Shown: piece after piece, positions 1-10,650 of the stretch | Layout: every line of letters begins with the position of its first letter | Numbering within the stretch: the first letter of the stretch is position 1 | Source: Theropithecus gelada | Lineage: Eukaryota > Chordata > Mammalia > Primates > Cercopithecidae | Direction of reading: 5' to 3' | DNA: 64,000 nucleotides | Assembly: GCF_003255815.1 (NCBI RefSeq) | Contig: NC_037668.1 | Span: 70,822,940 to 70,886,939, forward strand | Notes under the pieces: generated by a model | What the model saw: the letters and a program-made list of their open reading frames with translations, nothing else | Database searches by the model: none | Told to the model about the DNA's origin: nothing | Program-made: the position numbers and the translations under genes

Positions 1-420
1 TGCCTCTAAGGTTATTCCTAAGTATTTTATTCCTCTGATGCTCTTGTAAATAAAATTTTGTTCTCAATTTCCTTCTTGGATTATTCATTGTTAATGCATA
101 GAAAGACAACTGATACTTGCATGTTGATTTTATATCTTGTAACTTTGCTAAATTGGTTTATTAGTTTCAACACTTTTTTGGTGGCATTTTTGGGGTTTTC
201 TACATATAAGACCAAGTTGTCTGTGAACAGAGATAATTTTACTTCTTCCTTTCCAACTTGGATGCCTTTTATTTCTTTTCCTTGCCTAATTTCTCTGGCT
301 AAGACTTCTAGTACTATGTTGAAAAGAGTAATGAAAATAGACAATCTTGCTTCTAATTTAGAGGAAAAGCTTTCAGTCTTTCACCATTGAGTATGACGTT
401 AGTTGTGGGCTCTTCATATG
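1..420 (-). mobile_element. L1 ORF2 fragment (antisense)
   Basis: Read on the minus strand, 81-344 encodes a piece of L1 ORF2 reverse transcriptase, including LFNIVLEVLAREIRQ and the stretch around the catalytic loop, where the expected acidic pair reads TDNLV. The element enters from the left edge of the window and fades out near 420. It is a dead, truncated copy. Confidence 0.85.
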
Positions 421-911
421 TATACACAGCTGCTTTTAAATGTCTTGATTTTCCTAAGACTTTCACCCCTGCTTCTTCTCAGGGTCTTGGATGTTCCATT
501 GTATTTCTCTGCCTGTAGTCTCCCACTCCAAGTGCCCTTGGGTCTACAGTTCTCTGGCAGTTTTCATGTGCCATGGCACCTGCCACTGCCACAGTGGGAT
601 CCAACCTGCTATGCACTTATGCCACCGTTCCCATCTAAGCTCTGAGTCAGATGAGATAAAAATCAGTTCCTCAGGCAGCCTCCACACAAGACAGAACAGT
701 GCGAACAAGTCCCAGTCTTTTCCCTCTGAAAGGGGAATTGTGTGACTTCCTCCTGACTGTGTTGCACTGGGGAGAAGGTACGCAAGGGCTAAAAAAAAAA
801 AAAAAGCTACACAATTTCCTACTGTTTTAAGTGTTGCTTTGTCTTGATTGGGTGTTTAATTGATTGGTTGTTGCAGATCCTTGACTGGTTCCTACAGCTG
901 CTACGACACCC
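421..911. other. Unassigned intergenic DNA
   Basis: No gene, RNA or clear repeat recognised. Two open frames on the plus strand (403-645, 491-745) have no recognisable domain and are typical of chance. A short A-run lies near 791-805. Confidence 0.5.
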
Positions 912-1222
912 TTTTTTTTTTTTTTTTTCTTTTTTTTAAAGACAAAGTCTTCCTCTTGTCACTCAGGCTGTAGTGCGGTGGTGCAATAATCTCAGCTCAC
1001 TGCAACCTCCACCTCCCGGGTTCAAGCAATTCTCATGCCTGAGCCTCCTGAGTAGCTGGGACTACAGGCATGTGCCACCTCGCCTGGCTAATTTTTGTAT
1101 TTTTAGTAGAGACAGGGTTTTGCCATGTTGGCCAGGCTGGCGTTGAACTCCTGACCTCGAGTGATCTGCCTGCCTTGGCCTCCCAGAGTGCTGGGATTAC
1201 AGGCCTGAGTCGGCGCACCCAG
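912..1222 (-). mobile_element. Alu (S-type, antisense)
   Basis: Poly-T start followed by the full antisense Alu dimer ('gtagctgggactacaggc', 'ctgggattacaggcctgag'). The head lies at about 1222. No clear target-site duplication seen. Confidence 0.9.
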
Positions 1223-1429
1223 TCTCTGATTTTAGTAAATATGTTGTCATTTACTTGATGTTTCCATGGGAGAACAGGGACCTGGAGCTTCTGCCATCTT
1301 ACTGACATCACCATAACATAACTCTTTAGACTTCCAAGTCTTGTCTTTTTAAAAACGTTCACATTTAGGTCTATGATCCAATTTGAATTGGATTTTTGCA
1401 TGAATACCTGGTTTCGAATTGTAACTCCA

Positions 1430-1545
1430 CCATGTTATTTCAATGTGGCCTTAACCTCTCTGGGCCTCAGTTCCTTCATCAGTAAGATGAGGGGCAAAAT
1501 AGCCTTGGGAGGAGTTTGCATTTACATCTAAAGAACTTAGAAACA
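1430..1545. repeat. MIR fragment
   Basis: The core 'ggccttaacctctctgggcctcagttccttcatc' region has the typical MIR pattern (split here by position, 1450-1485). Confidence 0.65.
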
Positions 1546-1764
1546 TGACTGAAAAACACTGTCATTTTCTTCCTTATTCACACTGGATACATTCCAAGAT
1601 CCCCAGTGGATGCCTGAAACCACACATAGTACCATACCCTATATATACTATGTTTTTTCCTATAGATAGTTCCTATGATAAAGTTTAATTTATAAATTAG
1701 GCACATTAAGAGATTAACAATAGCTAGCAATAAAATAGAACAATTATAAGAATAGACTGTAATA

Positions 1765-2040
1765 GGCTGGGTGCAGTGGCTCACGCCTGTAATCCCAACA
1801 CTTTGGGAGGCCGAGGCGGGCAGATCACTTGAGGTCAGCAGTTTGAGACCAATCTGTCCAACATGGTGAAACCCCGTCCGTACTAAAAATACAAAAATTA
1901 GCTGGGTGTGGTGGCACACGCCTGTAATCCCAGCTACTCAGGAGGCTGAGGCAGGAGAATTGCTGGAACATGGGAGGCAGAGGTTGCAGTGAGCTGAGAT
2001 CGTGCCACTGCACTCCAGCCTGGGCGACAGAGCGACTTTC
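1765..2040 (+). mobile_element. Alu (S-type)
   Basis: Full Alu body from 'ggctgggtgcagtggctcac' to 'cctgggcgacagagcgac'. Its A-tail has been replaced by a compound CA/TA microsatellite. Confidence 0.9.
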
Positions 2041-2120
2041 TCACACACACACACAAAAAACCAAAATATATATATATAAATATATATGTGTGTGTGTGTG
2101 TGTATATATACACACACACC
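2041..2120. repeat. Compound microsatellite with a palindromic core
   Basis: CA run, A-rich spacer, TA run, then TG run, TATATATA and CA run. The part at about 2094-2119 is self-complementary. It grew at the 3' tail of the preceding Alu. Confidence 0.9.
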
Positions 2121-2220
2121 ATAATAAAAGTTATGTGAATGTAGTCCCTTTCTGTCTCAAAATATCTTACCGTGCTGTACTTACCTATTTTCAGACTGCA
2201 GTTGATCATGGGTAATTAAA

Positions 2221-2790
2221 ACTATAAAAAGTGAAACCGCAGATGAGGGGATACTGTAGTACACTTAAAAAATGTTACTTGCCATTAATATTTCTGTAGT
2301 TTTTTGATCCACTTGTGCTCTGAAAGATCAGAGGGGACTGACCTAATTGGGTCTGATAAAAGGCTTAATTTTATCACTTAGCATTGCTTGAGTATTGTAC
2401 TGGCCTGGTGGGTGTACTGAGAAAAGCAGGCTCATGTTTGAACAGAGGACTCTATTGTGCTAAATAGTCTCCTCCCTCTCTTCTGTTTCCTTGTTTGTAC
2501 CAGCATACCAGTTTGAATACACAGTGTTCATGTCAATATTTTTGTTGATCAATTTATCAGCTCAATTTATAGAAACTTTCAGAGTCTTCCTTATTGATGT
2601 GTTTCCTGGGGCAAGGCCCATTGTTTTGCTTAACATTTCCTAGAACCTAGATAGGTCTCTGTACTCAGTTGCCCCAAGAATTTTGATCCAAACATGCACC
2701 AGGCTTTGGTATTAAATTTCTGAAGCCTCGAGGCTGAAAGCAGTTTGGAAAAGAGTTGAATCACTTTAAGCAGTTCTTCTTCGTGTGTGT
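2221..2790. other. Unassigned intergenic DNA
   Basis: AT-rich sequence in which I see no gene and no repeat I can name. A short TG run at 2784-2798 marks its right edge. Confidence 0.4.
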
Positions 2791-2799
2791 GTGTGTGTT

Positions 2800-3270
2800 T
2801 AATTTTAAAAATTTCTGGAATATTTTTTAAATACAGAAAAATATACAAATGAATATAACAAAAATGTAACAATAATCCTTGTATCCATCATCCAGGTTTA
2901 ACAAATTTTAACTTTTTGCTCTATTTGTATCAGTCCATTCTTCCTCAGAAGTAGACACTATTCTGAAATTAGTGTGTTTTCTTCTGCTCATGTTTACAGT
3001 CTTTTATCAAATATGGATTTATTAAAAAATAATATATATAGTATTATTTAGTTCTCATATTTTAAATATAAAATAATGTATGTTTTACTTTTTCCGATTT
3101 GTTTTTTTCACTCAACATTCTTGTTAATGACTTATCTATGCTGATACATGGATCATTGTAGTAGGTTCATTGTTAACTGTTGCATAGAATTTCATCCCCT
3201 AAATATTCCACAATTCATTTATTCACTCACCTACTGAAGGACACACACACTGTATAGATAGTGTTTAATT
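2800..3270 (-). mobile_element. Old L1 (L1M/L1ME-like) fragment
   Basis: Resembles the 3' region of ancient L1M elements: 'tccatcatccaggtttaaca' followed by 'ttttgctctatttgtatc'. The same family pattern recurs at 28560-28820 and 33700-34440. Orientation is tentative. Confidence 0.5.
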
Positions 3271-3589
3271 TCCATTTACCTTTCTTCTTTGTTTTTATAT
3301 TTATTTATTACTAATTCATCTTCATACTTTCCTCACTATTGTCTAAGTTTTTTCTCAAATTCAAATACATAAGATTTTTTTAAAACTTCATCTTGTTGAA
3401 GATCTCTTTTCTGGAGCCTTCTGAGTTGCTTGAACCTGGTTTGTTACTCTGTTGTCATCCTGAAATCTCACTTTTCTCTCATATTGGGGATGTCCTCTTG
3501 GCCTCTCTCCTGTTCTAGAGTCTCTGTTCCTCTGCCCCTCATCTCTGCACCCATTCAGTGATGCTCCGTGTTTACACAAGGAGCTATGG

Positions 3590-3770
3590 TGGAAGGATTA
3601 GAAGCATAAGCTTCAGAAGAAGACAGACCTAGGTTGAATCTTTGTTTATCACAATTATGAGCAAATGTATTATCTTCACTTAGCTTCAATTTCTACATTT
3701 ACAAGGTAGACATAAAACACCCATCTCACACGGTTGCCATGAAGATTAAGTGAAATGCTATTTCAACTGA
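3590..3770. repeat. MIR fragment
   Basis: MIR-like core with 'agacagacctaggttgaatc' and a later 'cacggttgccatgaagatta' stretch that matches the usual MIR end. Confidence 0.65.
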
Positions 3771-3779
3771 TATTTGTGC

Positions 3780-5470
3780 CACAAATATTTTCCCCCAGAC
3801 TATGCCATAACTTTTCAATTTGTTTGTTGTACCTTTAGATACATAGATACATTTTATTTGTAGTCAAATTTATTATCCTACATAATTTACATTTTATATG
3901 TTCTGTATCCTTCCCTACCCCAAGTTCATAAACAGATCACTATTATAATTTCTTTTAAAAGTTTAAAGTTTTGCTTTCACATTAAACTGATTATCCAGCT
4001 GAAATGGATCTACGTGTATGGTGTGATATATAAGGCTCTATTTTTTTTTAAATATGGGTAACCAATTGTCCTAAGATCCAATATTGAATAGACCATTTTT
4101 TCTTACTTTGATTTGTAGTGCTTACTTTTGTCATATTACTACTCCATATATGAAGGTCTGCTTCTGGGCTCTTTATTCTGTTTCATTGGTCAAATACCAC
4201 ACAACTTTAATCATTATAATTTAAACATAAATACTAATATCTTTACAAATTGACCTTTCTGTTCTTTCGGAAAATTGATAAACTCTCATGTAAATTTGCA
4301 TCATACTTTGTATTTTCTCTTGTGTTTCTATGTACACAACCCAATTATCTATGAATGCTAGCAACTTTGTTTAGTTATCAATTCTTAAACTCTGTGTTTG
4401 TTTTTCTTGTCTTATTGTGCTAGTTAGGACATCTAGTGCAGTGTGAAGAGAAGTGGTCATTGTGGGCATCTTTGTTTTGTTTCTGACTTAAATTATATCT
4501 AATGTTTTAACATGAAGTTTGAAGTTTGCTATAGATTTTTAGAAGACATCCTTTTTAGGTTTAAGAAAGCTGCTGCTGGTTTTTTGTTGGTGGTGGTGGT
4601 GGGTTTTTGTTGTTGTTGTTGTTGTTGTTGTTATTGTTGAGATGGGTCTTGCTTTGTTGCCCAGGCTGGAATGCAGTGGCACAGTCATAGCTCACTGCAG
4701 TCTAGAACTCCTGGGCTCAAGTGATCTTCCCTCCTCAGCTGCCTGGGCTTCCTAAAGCACTGGGATTACATATGTGAGCCACTGCACCTGGTCAAGAAAA
4801 CTTCCTTTAATCCTTATTTGCTAAGAGATTTTTTTTTTTTTTTTTGCGCATATGGGATATGGTTTGCTAATGTGTCGAGGCTCTTTATGTCTCTCTTCAT
4901 AAATGAAACTGGTCTACGTATTTTCTTTCTTCAGCTTTTTTTCTGGCTTTGGTATCAAATTAGATTGATTACCTTAAATGAATTTGAGAGCATTTCCCAC
5001 CCAGTGTCCCCCTTTTAGGATTATTTGGAACAACGTGCGTAAAATTAGAATCCTATACCCCTTGAATATTTGACAGAACTTGCCTTTAAAATTTCCAAGG
5101 TCCTTTTTTTAGTGGGGAAGGGGGCAGATTATTATAAACTATTAATTCTATCTACTTGAAGGTTATAGATCAATGTAGGTTTTAAGACTGTTTTTAGTAA
5201 ATTATATCCTTACATAAGATTGTCCATTTCATTTAAATTATATTTTTATATAAAACGGTCCTTTTCATCAATTTAAAAGTTATCTATTTTCAAATTTATT
5301 AGCATAAAGCTATTCATAGTATTTTTCTTGTGATTTTACCAAGCCTTATCTGTGAGCATACTTTGTTATTTCTTTTCCTGGGACACAGTATAGTTCATCT
5401 CCAGTCACCTTCCTCCTGAATGACGGGTTATTCGTGTCCAGAATTTTAGTGCTATTTAAAAATTTTTAAC
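3780..5470 (-). mobile_element. Old L1 (L1M) antisense fragments
   Basis: Antisense L1 signature text such as 'ggtctgcttctgggctcttt' followed by 'ctgtttcattggtc' near 4156-4192, then ORF2-like antisense text at 4818-5080. Interrupted by an Alu-related insert at about 4585-4794. Highly decayed, with no long open frame. Confidence 0.65.
4585..4794 (-). mobile_element. AluJ/monomer-like element with GTT tail
   Basis: Antisense Alu text ('ttgcccaggctggaatgcag', 'cactgggattacatatgtga') preceded by a GTT/GGT microsatellite at 4585-4635 that stands in for the poly-T. It lacks part of the dimer, so it is an old or deleted copy. Confidence 0.75.
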
Positions 5471-5498
5471 ACAAAATTTGGTCATAATTATTATTGTT

Positions 5499-5800
5499 GG
5501 CTGGGTGCAGAGGCTCACACCTGTAATCCCAACACTTTGGTAGGCTGAGACAGGAGGATTGCTTGACCCCAGGAGTTCCAGACCAACCTGGGCAACATAG
5601 GGAGACCCCATCTCTACAAAAAAATTTAAAAATTAACTGGGCATGGTGGTACGTGCCTATAGTCCCAGCTACTCAGGAGGCTGATGTGGGAGGATCACTT
5701 GAGCCCAGGAGGCTGAGGCTGCAGTGAGCCATGATTGTGCCATTGCACTCCAAACTGGGTGACAGAGGGGGACCATCTCAAACAATAATAATAATAATTA
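5499..5800 (+). mobile_element. AluJ
   Basis: Complete old Alu with J-type features ('gcttgaccccaggagttc', 'cctgggcaacatagggagac'), ending in an AAT microsatellite. Confidence 0.88.
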
Positions 5801-5814
5801 TTACTTTACGCACT

Positions 5815-6158
5815 TGATGTTTGCTTGTCAATTTTTTTGCCTGTAAATGTTTTTGTTTCACCCTTATTATTGAAAGATCATTTTGCTGGGTCTTGAACTC
5901 TAGGCTGACTATTGTTTTCTCTCAGCACTTTGCAGGTATTATTCCATTGTATTCTGACCTGTATTGCTGCTATGGAGTAGCCAGCTATCAGTTTAACTGG
6001 CAGCCTTGCATAGGTAATCTCTCTTTTCTGGCTGCTTTTAAGACCTTCTGTTTGTCTTTTGTATTCAGTGTTACCACAACACCAGGGGCTTGGTCTGGGT
6101 CCTGCTGCTTGCTCCAGAGAAAGCCCATCACTGAGACCAGGATTATTGCCAAGGAAGA
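5815..6158 (-). mobile_element. Old L1 (L1M) antisense fragment
   Basis: Text like 'ctcagcactttgcaggtatt' followed by 'attccattgtattctgacct' matches the 3' part of ancient L1 elements read in antisense. It is separated from similar text at 7050-8250 by two Alus and a microsatellite. Confidence 0.55.
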
Positions 6159-6173
6159 AGGCTTTAGGCTTTA

Positions 6174-6477
6174 TTTTATTTATTTTTTTTTTTTTTGAGA
6201 CGGAGTCTCGCTGTGCTCCCAGGCTGGAGTGCAGTGGCACGATCTCGGCTCACTGCAAGCTCCGCCTCCCGGGTTCACGCCATTCTCCCGCCTCAGCCTC
6301 CCAAGTAGCTGAGACTACAGGCGCCCACCACCACGCCCGGCTAGTTTTTTGTATTTTTAGTAGAGACGGGGTTTCACCATGTTAGCCAGGATAGTCTCGA
6401 TCTCCTGACCTCGTGATCCACCCGCCTCGGCCTCCCAAAGTGCTGGGATTACAGGCTTGAGCCACCGCGCCCGGCCG
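6174..6477 (-). mobile_element. AluY (Old World monkey type) with 15-bp target-site duplication
   Basis: Full-length antisense AluY of high quality, with 'gcttgagccaccgcgcccgg' at its head. It is bounded by direct repeats aggctttaggcttta at 6159-6173 and 6478-6492, which fix the insertion ends. Confidence 0.95.
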
Positions 6478-6778
6478 AGGCTTTAGGCTTTAATCGGGTG
6501 CTGTAGCCAGGGAGATGGGAGATCAGTATCAAATCTGTCTCCCCTGATTACTGGAATTAGAGGTTTATATGGCAATGTAAAAGAAAACAGAAAATGTACC
6601 CCTCCCTAGTTCCTTGGGAGCAATAGTGATGAATGAGGGATCTGGCATTTCATTGTCTGGATGCTGTGACCTGGTGATTTTCAGCTCTTTGATACTTTTT
6701 TTTTGAGTGGCCTGAGAGTGTTGCTAAGAAGGAACTCAAATAAAACAAAGGCAAGTTTCAAGCTTTAAGAAATGGATT

Positions 6779-7001
6779 GGGCCGGGCTTGGTGGCTCACG
6801 CCTGTAATCCCAGCACTTCGGGAGGCTGTGGCTGGTGGATCACGAGGTCAGGAGATGGAGACCAAACTGGCTAACACAGTGAAACCCCGTCTCTACTAAA
6901 AATACAAAAAAAATTGGCTGGGCGTGGTGGTGGGCACCTGTAGTCCCAGCTACTCAGGAGGCTGAGGCAGGAGAATGGCGAGAACTTGGGAGGCGGAGCT
7001 T
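6779..7001 (+). mobile_element. AluY, 3'-truncated
   Basis: A young-looking AluY that begins normally but stops abruptly after 'gggaggcggagctt'. The last ~80 bp and the A-tail are absent. Loss of the 3' end is not how Alus normally insert, so a later deletion is likely. Confidence 0.85.
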
Positions 7002-7049
7002 ACCAGAAGGGTCCATTTCTATGTTTATCCAAAAACAAAAAAAAACAAC

Positions 7050-7371
7050 AAAAAAAGTCTCTATGGGACTACTGGGTTGGTTTCATCCAGCAGTTGACCA
7101 TGTTGTATCCAAATGTGGATTTCTTTTTACTTATCCATCTTGAGAATTTGTCAGACTTCTTTAATCTCTTGTTTTGTCTTTCATCAATTTCGGGAAATTT
7201 CTTCAAGTATTGTCTTTCTCCTATCTACTCTCTCCTGCTACATCAAATTTATACTACATGTTCTCTCCTATCTTATGTGGGTCTTAAGTTCTTTTTCGTG
7301 TTGTTCATCTCTTTGTCTTGAAGTAATTTCTTCCATTTTTTATTCCAATTTACTAATTACTCTCTCCCTTT
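7050..7371 (-). mobile_element. Old L1 (L1M) antisense fragment
   Basis: AT- and pyrimidine-rich text ('gaagtaatttcttccatttt') that looks like the continuation of the L1M relic at 5815. No open frame of value. Confidence 0.45.
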
Positions 7372-7503
7372 CCTTCTGTCTTTCTTCCTTTCTTCCTTTC
7401 TTCCCTTTCTTTCTTCCTTTCTTCCTTTCTTCCTTTCTCTCTTTCTCCCTTTCTTCCTTTCTTCCCTTTCTTCCTTTCTTCCTTTCTTCCTTTCTTTCTT
7501 TTT
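7372..7503. repeat. CTTT/CCTTT microsatellite
   Basis: About 130 bases of nearly pure pyrimidine on the plus strand in units of TTTC, CTTT and CCCTTT. It sits at the tail of the following antisense Alu, from which it probably expanded. Lys/Glu/Arg-rich open frames on the minus strand are artefacts of this repeat. Confidence 0.95.
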
Positions 7504-7782
7504 GACGGAGGTCTCACTTTGTTGCCCAGGCTGGAGTGCAGTGGCACAATCTCGGGTCACTGCAGCCTCGACCACCCAGGTTCAAGCAATGCTCCTGCCT
7601 CAGCCTCCCAATTAGCTGGGACTATAGCTGCATGCCAACAGGCCTGGCTAATTTTTGTACATTTTGTAGAGACAGGGTTTTGTCATGGTGCCCAGGCTGC
7701 TCTCAAATTCCTGAGCTCAAGCGATCCACCTGCCTTGACCTCTCAAAATGTTAGAATTACAAGGATGAGCCACTACCTGGCT
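7504..7782 (-). mobile_element. Alu (antisense)
   Basis: Antisense Alu starting 'gacggaggtctcactttgtt' and ending 'gatgagccactacctggctg', moderately diverged (J/S). Confidence 0.88.
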
Positions 7783-7789
7783 GCTAATT

Positions 7790-8250
7790 ACCTTTTCAAT
7801 TAAGCCTAACTTTCTGTTAAACCTAACCCCTTATGTTTTTTATTTCATTTGTTATGCTTTTTCACTTCTAAATGTTCTTTTTCAAATGAGATTGGCAAAT
7901 TTGGACACCCTCATTTCCTTCATCACGTTTTCATTTCTTCTTTTATTTCTTTATTGATATTAAACAGATTTATCTTCTATTTTCTATCGATAATTCTAAT
8001 ATCAACAGTTTTTAATGGGTTTTATTTGCATTTTTTCTTCTGATTCTTCCTTATGGTAGCTTATTTCCTCGTATATTTAGGTGTTTTTCAATCCTGAGCT
8101 CCTGTTCCTTGGGACTTTATCTGTAGCATTCTTTGAAGCCTGGATTTAAAGGTTCTTTCCTTTAGAGAAGATTTACTTTTTATTTGTTCAGGATCCAAGG
8201 ACATAACCCATCTGGGACCCTTTTAAACTAAAATTTTGGCTTTGGGTTTT
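7790..8250 (-). mobile_element. Old L1-like fragment
   Basis: AT-rich, L1M-like antisense text continuing the relic on the other side of the Alu. Assignment by general appearance only. Confidence 0.35.
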
Positions 8251-8547
8251 TTAGGACATAGAAGTAGTGTAACTACCGCAGCTAAATCTATGTAAATATG
8301 ACCTTGTGTATTAAAATTCTTACGGGATACATTTTCTTTTTTCTTTTTTTTTTTCCCTGCTCTTCCCAGAGCCAAAGCTAACACCAAATCCGTTTTACTT
8401 TGTGGAGCAGGTTTTTTTTGTTTTGTTTTGTTTTTTCCTCTAGTTTATCCATTGAGATTATCAACTATTGGCGGGGGAAGATGGGAGAGGAGCAGATCAT
8501 ACCTTTAGGTGATAGTCCAGTCTGACCTGTCTCTGCTCAGGACTTTG

Positions 8548-8649
8548 TTTTTTAGAGATGAGGTCTCTGTCTTCCAGGCTGGAGTGCAATGGCTCACTGA
8601 AGCCTTGATCTCCTGGGTTCAAACGATCCTCCCGCCTCAGTCTCCTGCG
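8548..8649 (-). mobile_element. Short Alu insertion (about 100 bp) with 16-bp target-site duplication
   Basis: A single truncated antisense Alu arm ('gtcttccaggctggagtgca' to 'cgcctcagtctcctg') between identical direct repeats tctgctcaggactttg at 8532-8547 and 8650-8665. It is a severely 5'-truncated or monomeric Alu insertion. Confidence 0.88.
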
Positions 8650-8862
8650 TCTGCTCAGGACTTTGGCTTTAACTTCTGGTCCCTTCATTTGTCATCTATT
8701 AAACCTAGACCCGAGGCCACCAGGTATTCACAGATACCCTCAGAGCAAAGTTCAGCTCCAGCACTTAAATTTTCTGGTGGATTTGCCTTTTTCTTGTTGT
8801 TTAAAATTTCTAAATAATTGTCTTTCCTGACAGATCAGTCATGTGTCAAAAAAGACTTGGAG

Positions 8863-8980
8863 GCTGGGCACAGTGGCTCACGCCTGTAATCCCAGCACTT
8901 TGGGAGGCGGAGACAGGTGGATCAACTGAGGTCAGGGGTTCAAAACCAGCCTGGCCAACATGGCGAAACCCTGTCTCTAC

Positions 8981-9011
<31 letters not shown>

Positions 9012-9204
9012 CAAACAGAAAAACACAAACATTAGCCGGGTGTGGTGGCTGGTGCCTGTAATCCCAGCTACTCGGGAGGCTGAGGCAGGAGAATCACTTG
9101 AACCCGGGGGGCAGAGGTTGTGGTGAGCCGAAATCGTGCCACTGCACTCCAGCCTGGGAAACAGAGCGAGACTCCATCTCGAAAGAAAAAAAAAAGAAAG
9201 AAAG
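8863..9204 (+). mobile_element. AluS with target-site duplication
   Basis: Complete Alu with a long A-rich middle linker (8982-9009) and a GAAA-type tail. Flanked by direct repeats aaaaaagacttggag at 8848-8862 and 9205-9219. Confidence 0.95.
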
Positions 9205-10339
9205 AAAAAAAGACTTGGAGAAGTATTTCATGTAGAATTTTTAGGCATACTGTCTTGACCCGTTTCTCTTTCCATCTTTAACATCTAATGTTTCTCAGAA
9301 AGTTCCTTCATTTGTAAAATAGAGATGATAATAATGTCTATTTCATAGAGTTGGGTTTTTTTTTTCCTGGTGGGGGTGAGGATTCAGTTAGAAAATGGAT
9401 GTATTCTCTTAACTCACTGCCTCCGAAGTAAGACTCAGTAATGATGGCTGTTATTATTTTCATCTCCTCTGGGCTCTTCCCCTCGTGTGCTTGGTAGCCC
9501 TGGGCCAGATGATCTCCGTCTCAGAGGCTTACTTCCTTATTTGTCAAGCAGGGAGACAACATTCAACGATGACTATAGAAGGGCTGGGAGAGGGAGTATG
9601 AAGAGACGCTACGTTGCTGCTCCGGGAAGAATTTACCTTGCCCGTTTCCCTGGGGCCTATTATTGGGTATTTGGCAGCCAAAGGGGCCCAGCTCCAAGTC
9701 CAGCTAGCTGCCTCTTTATCTGGCACCCGGCTCTTGCCACGTTCACTGGGTTCTAAGAACACCCCTGGGGGCAGGAAGAGAAGATGTCATGCCCAGGCTC
9801 TCCAAGTGAGGGTTTGTTCTGCACTCTTCATGCTCTTACAGCCAGGAGCAGCCTGGAATTCCCAGAGTCAGACCTTCAAATGGATTGTGTGGATGGTGCT
9901 TTCTGGAGAGATTGGGGGATGCTTTTATCTCTTGATAGTTACTGGAGTCATTCTCAACGGTTGTTTCTGTTAAGGCATATGTTATGCATGACTGTTTTTT
10001 GTGCTCATGCTTCCATGAAAGTCCTCCAATTTTAATGTAGTAACATTAAAATAGTTGCTCAAATTTGTAGCAGAGATTTGTAGAGAATCTGTTGGTTTTA
10101 TGAGCTATAACTCAGTTCTGTCCTTTTCTCCCTCAAGACTGTATGTAGGAAGGGAAATGACAGAGTGTAACATTATGTAGGTAATGTCACCCAGACAGGC
10201 TGTCAGTTCTGGCCCATACTCGTTTCAGCCTTCATGGAGCTCCCACCACATTACCTGCCTTGGCATCTGCTTGGTCTGAAATGTGCTTCATCTCTTTCAG
10301 GCCAGCCATTCCTCTCTCCAACTAGACTGGCAGCAGCAT

Positions 10340-10480
10340 CTTACTGTGGGAAGAGCTAGACTTCTGAGTCAGGCAGCACTGGCTGCAAATCCTCTCCCCA
10401 CCACTCACTGTCAAAGCTTTAGCAAGTCACTCAAACTCACTGAGTCTGGGTGTCCTCCTCTTTAAAATGAAAATAATTCC
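10340..10480. repeat. MIR fragment
   Basis: Pattern 'gacttctgagtcaggcagca' then 'tagcaagtcactcaaactca' is typical of MIR. Confidence 0.65.
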
Positions 10481-10499
10481 TCTCTGAGAGCATGAGAGG

Positions 10500-10650
10500 G
10501 CAAGCACCTACTATGTGTTTTATACACCTAAAATCTCTATGTGCATTTTATACAGGATCTCCAGTCCCTTCAGCCATGATACGATGGGATGTCATTCTTA
10601 TTGTCCAGATGATGAATGAGTCTTAGAGGGGTTAAATAGCTAACATAGCA
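10500..10650. repeat. L2/MIR-like fragment
   Basis: 'gcacctactatgtgttttat' followed by 'ttattgtccagatgatgaat' matches the common 3' portion of L2 or MIR. Confidence 0.55.

Noticed and set aside
5821..6385. Plus- and minus-strand frames of 108-125 codons
   Set aside because: They read through old L1 and AluY sequence.
7353..7575. Lys/Glu/Arg-rich minus-strand frames of 64-72 codons
   Set aside because: Products of the CTTT microsatellite and adjoining Alu.
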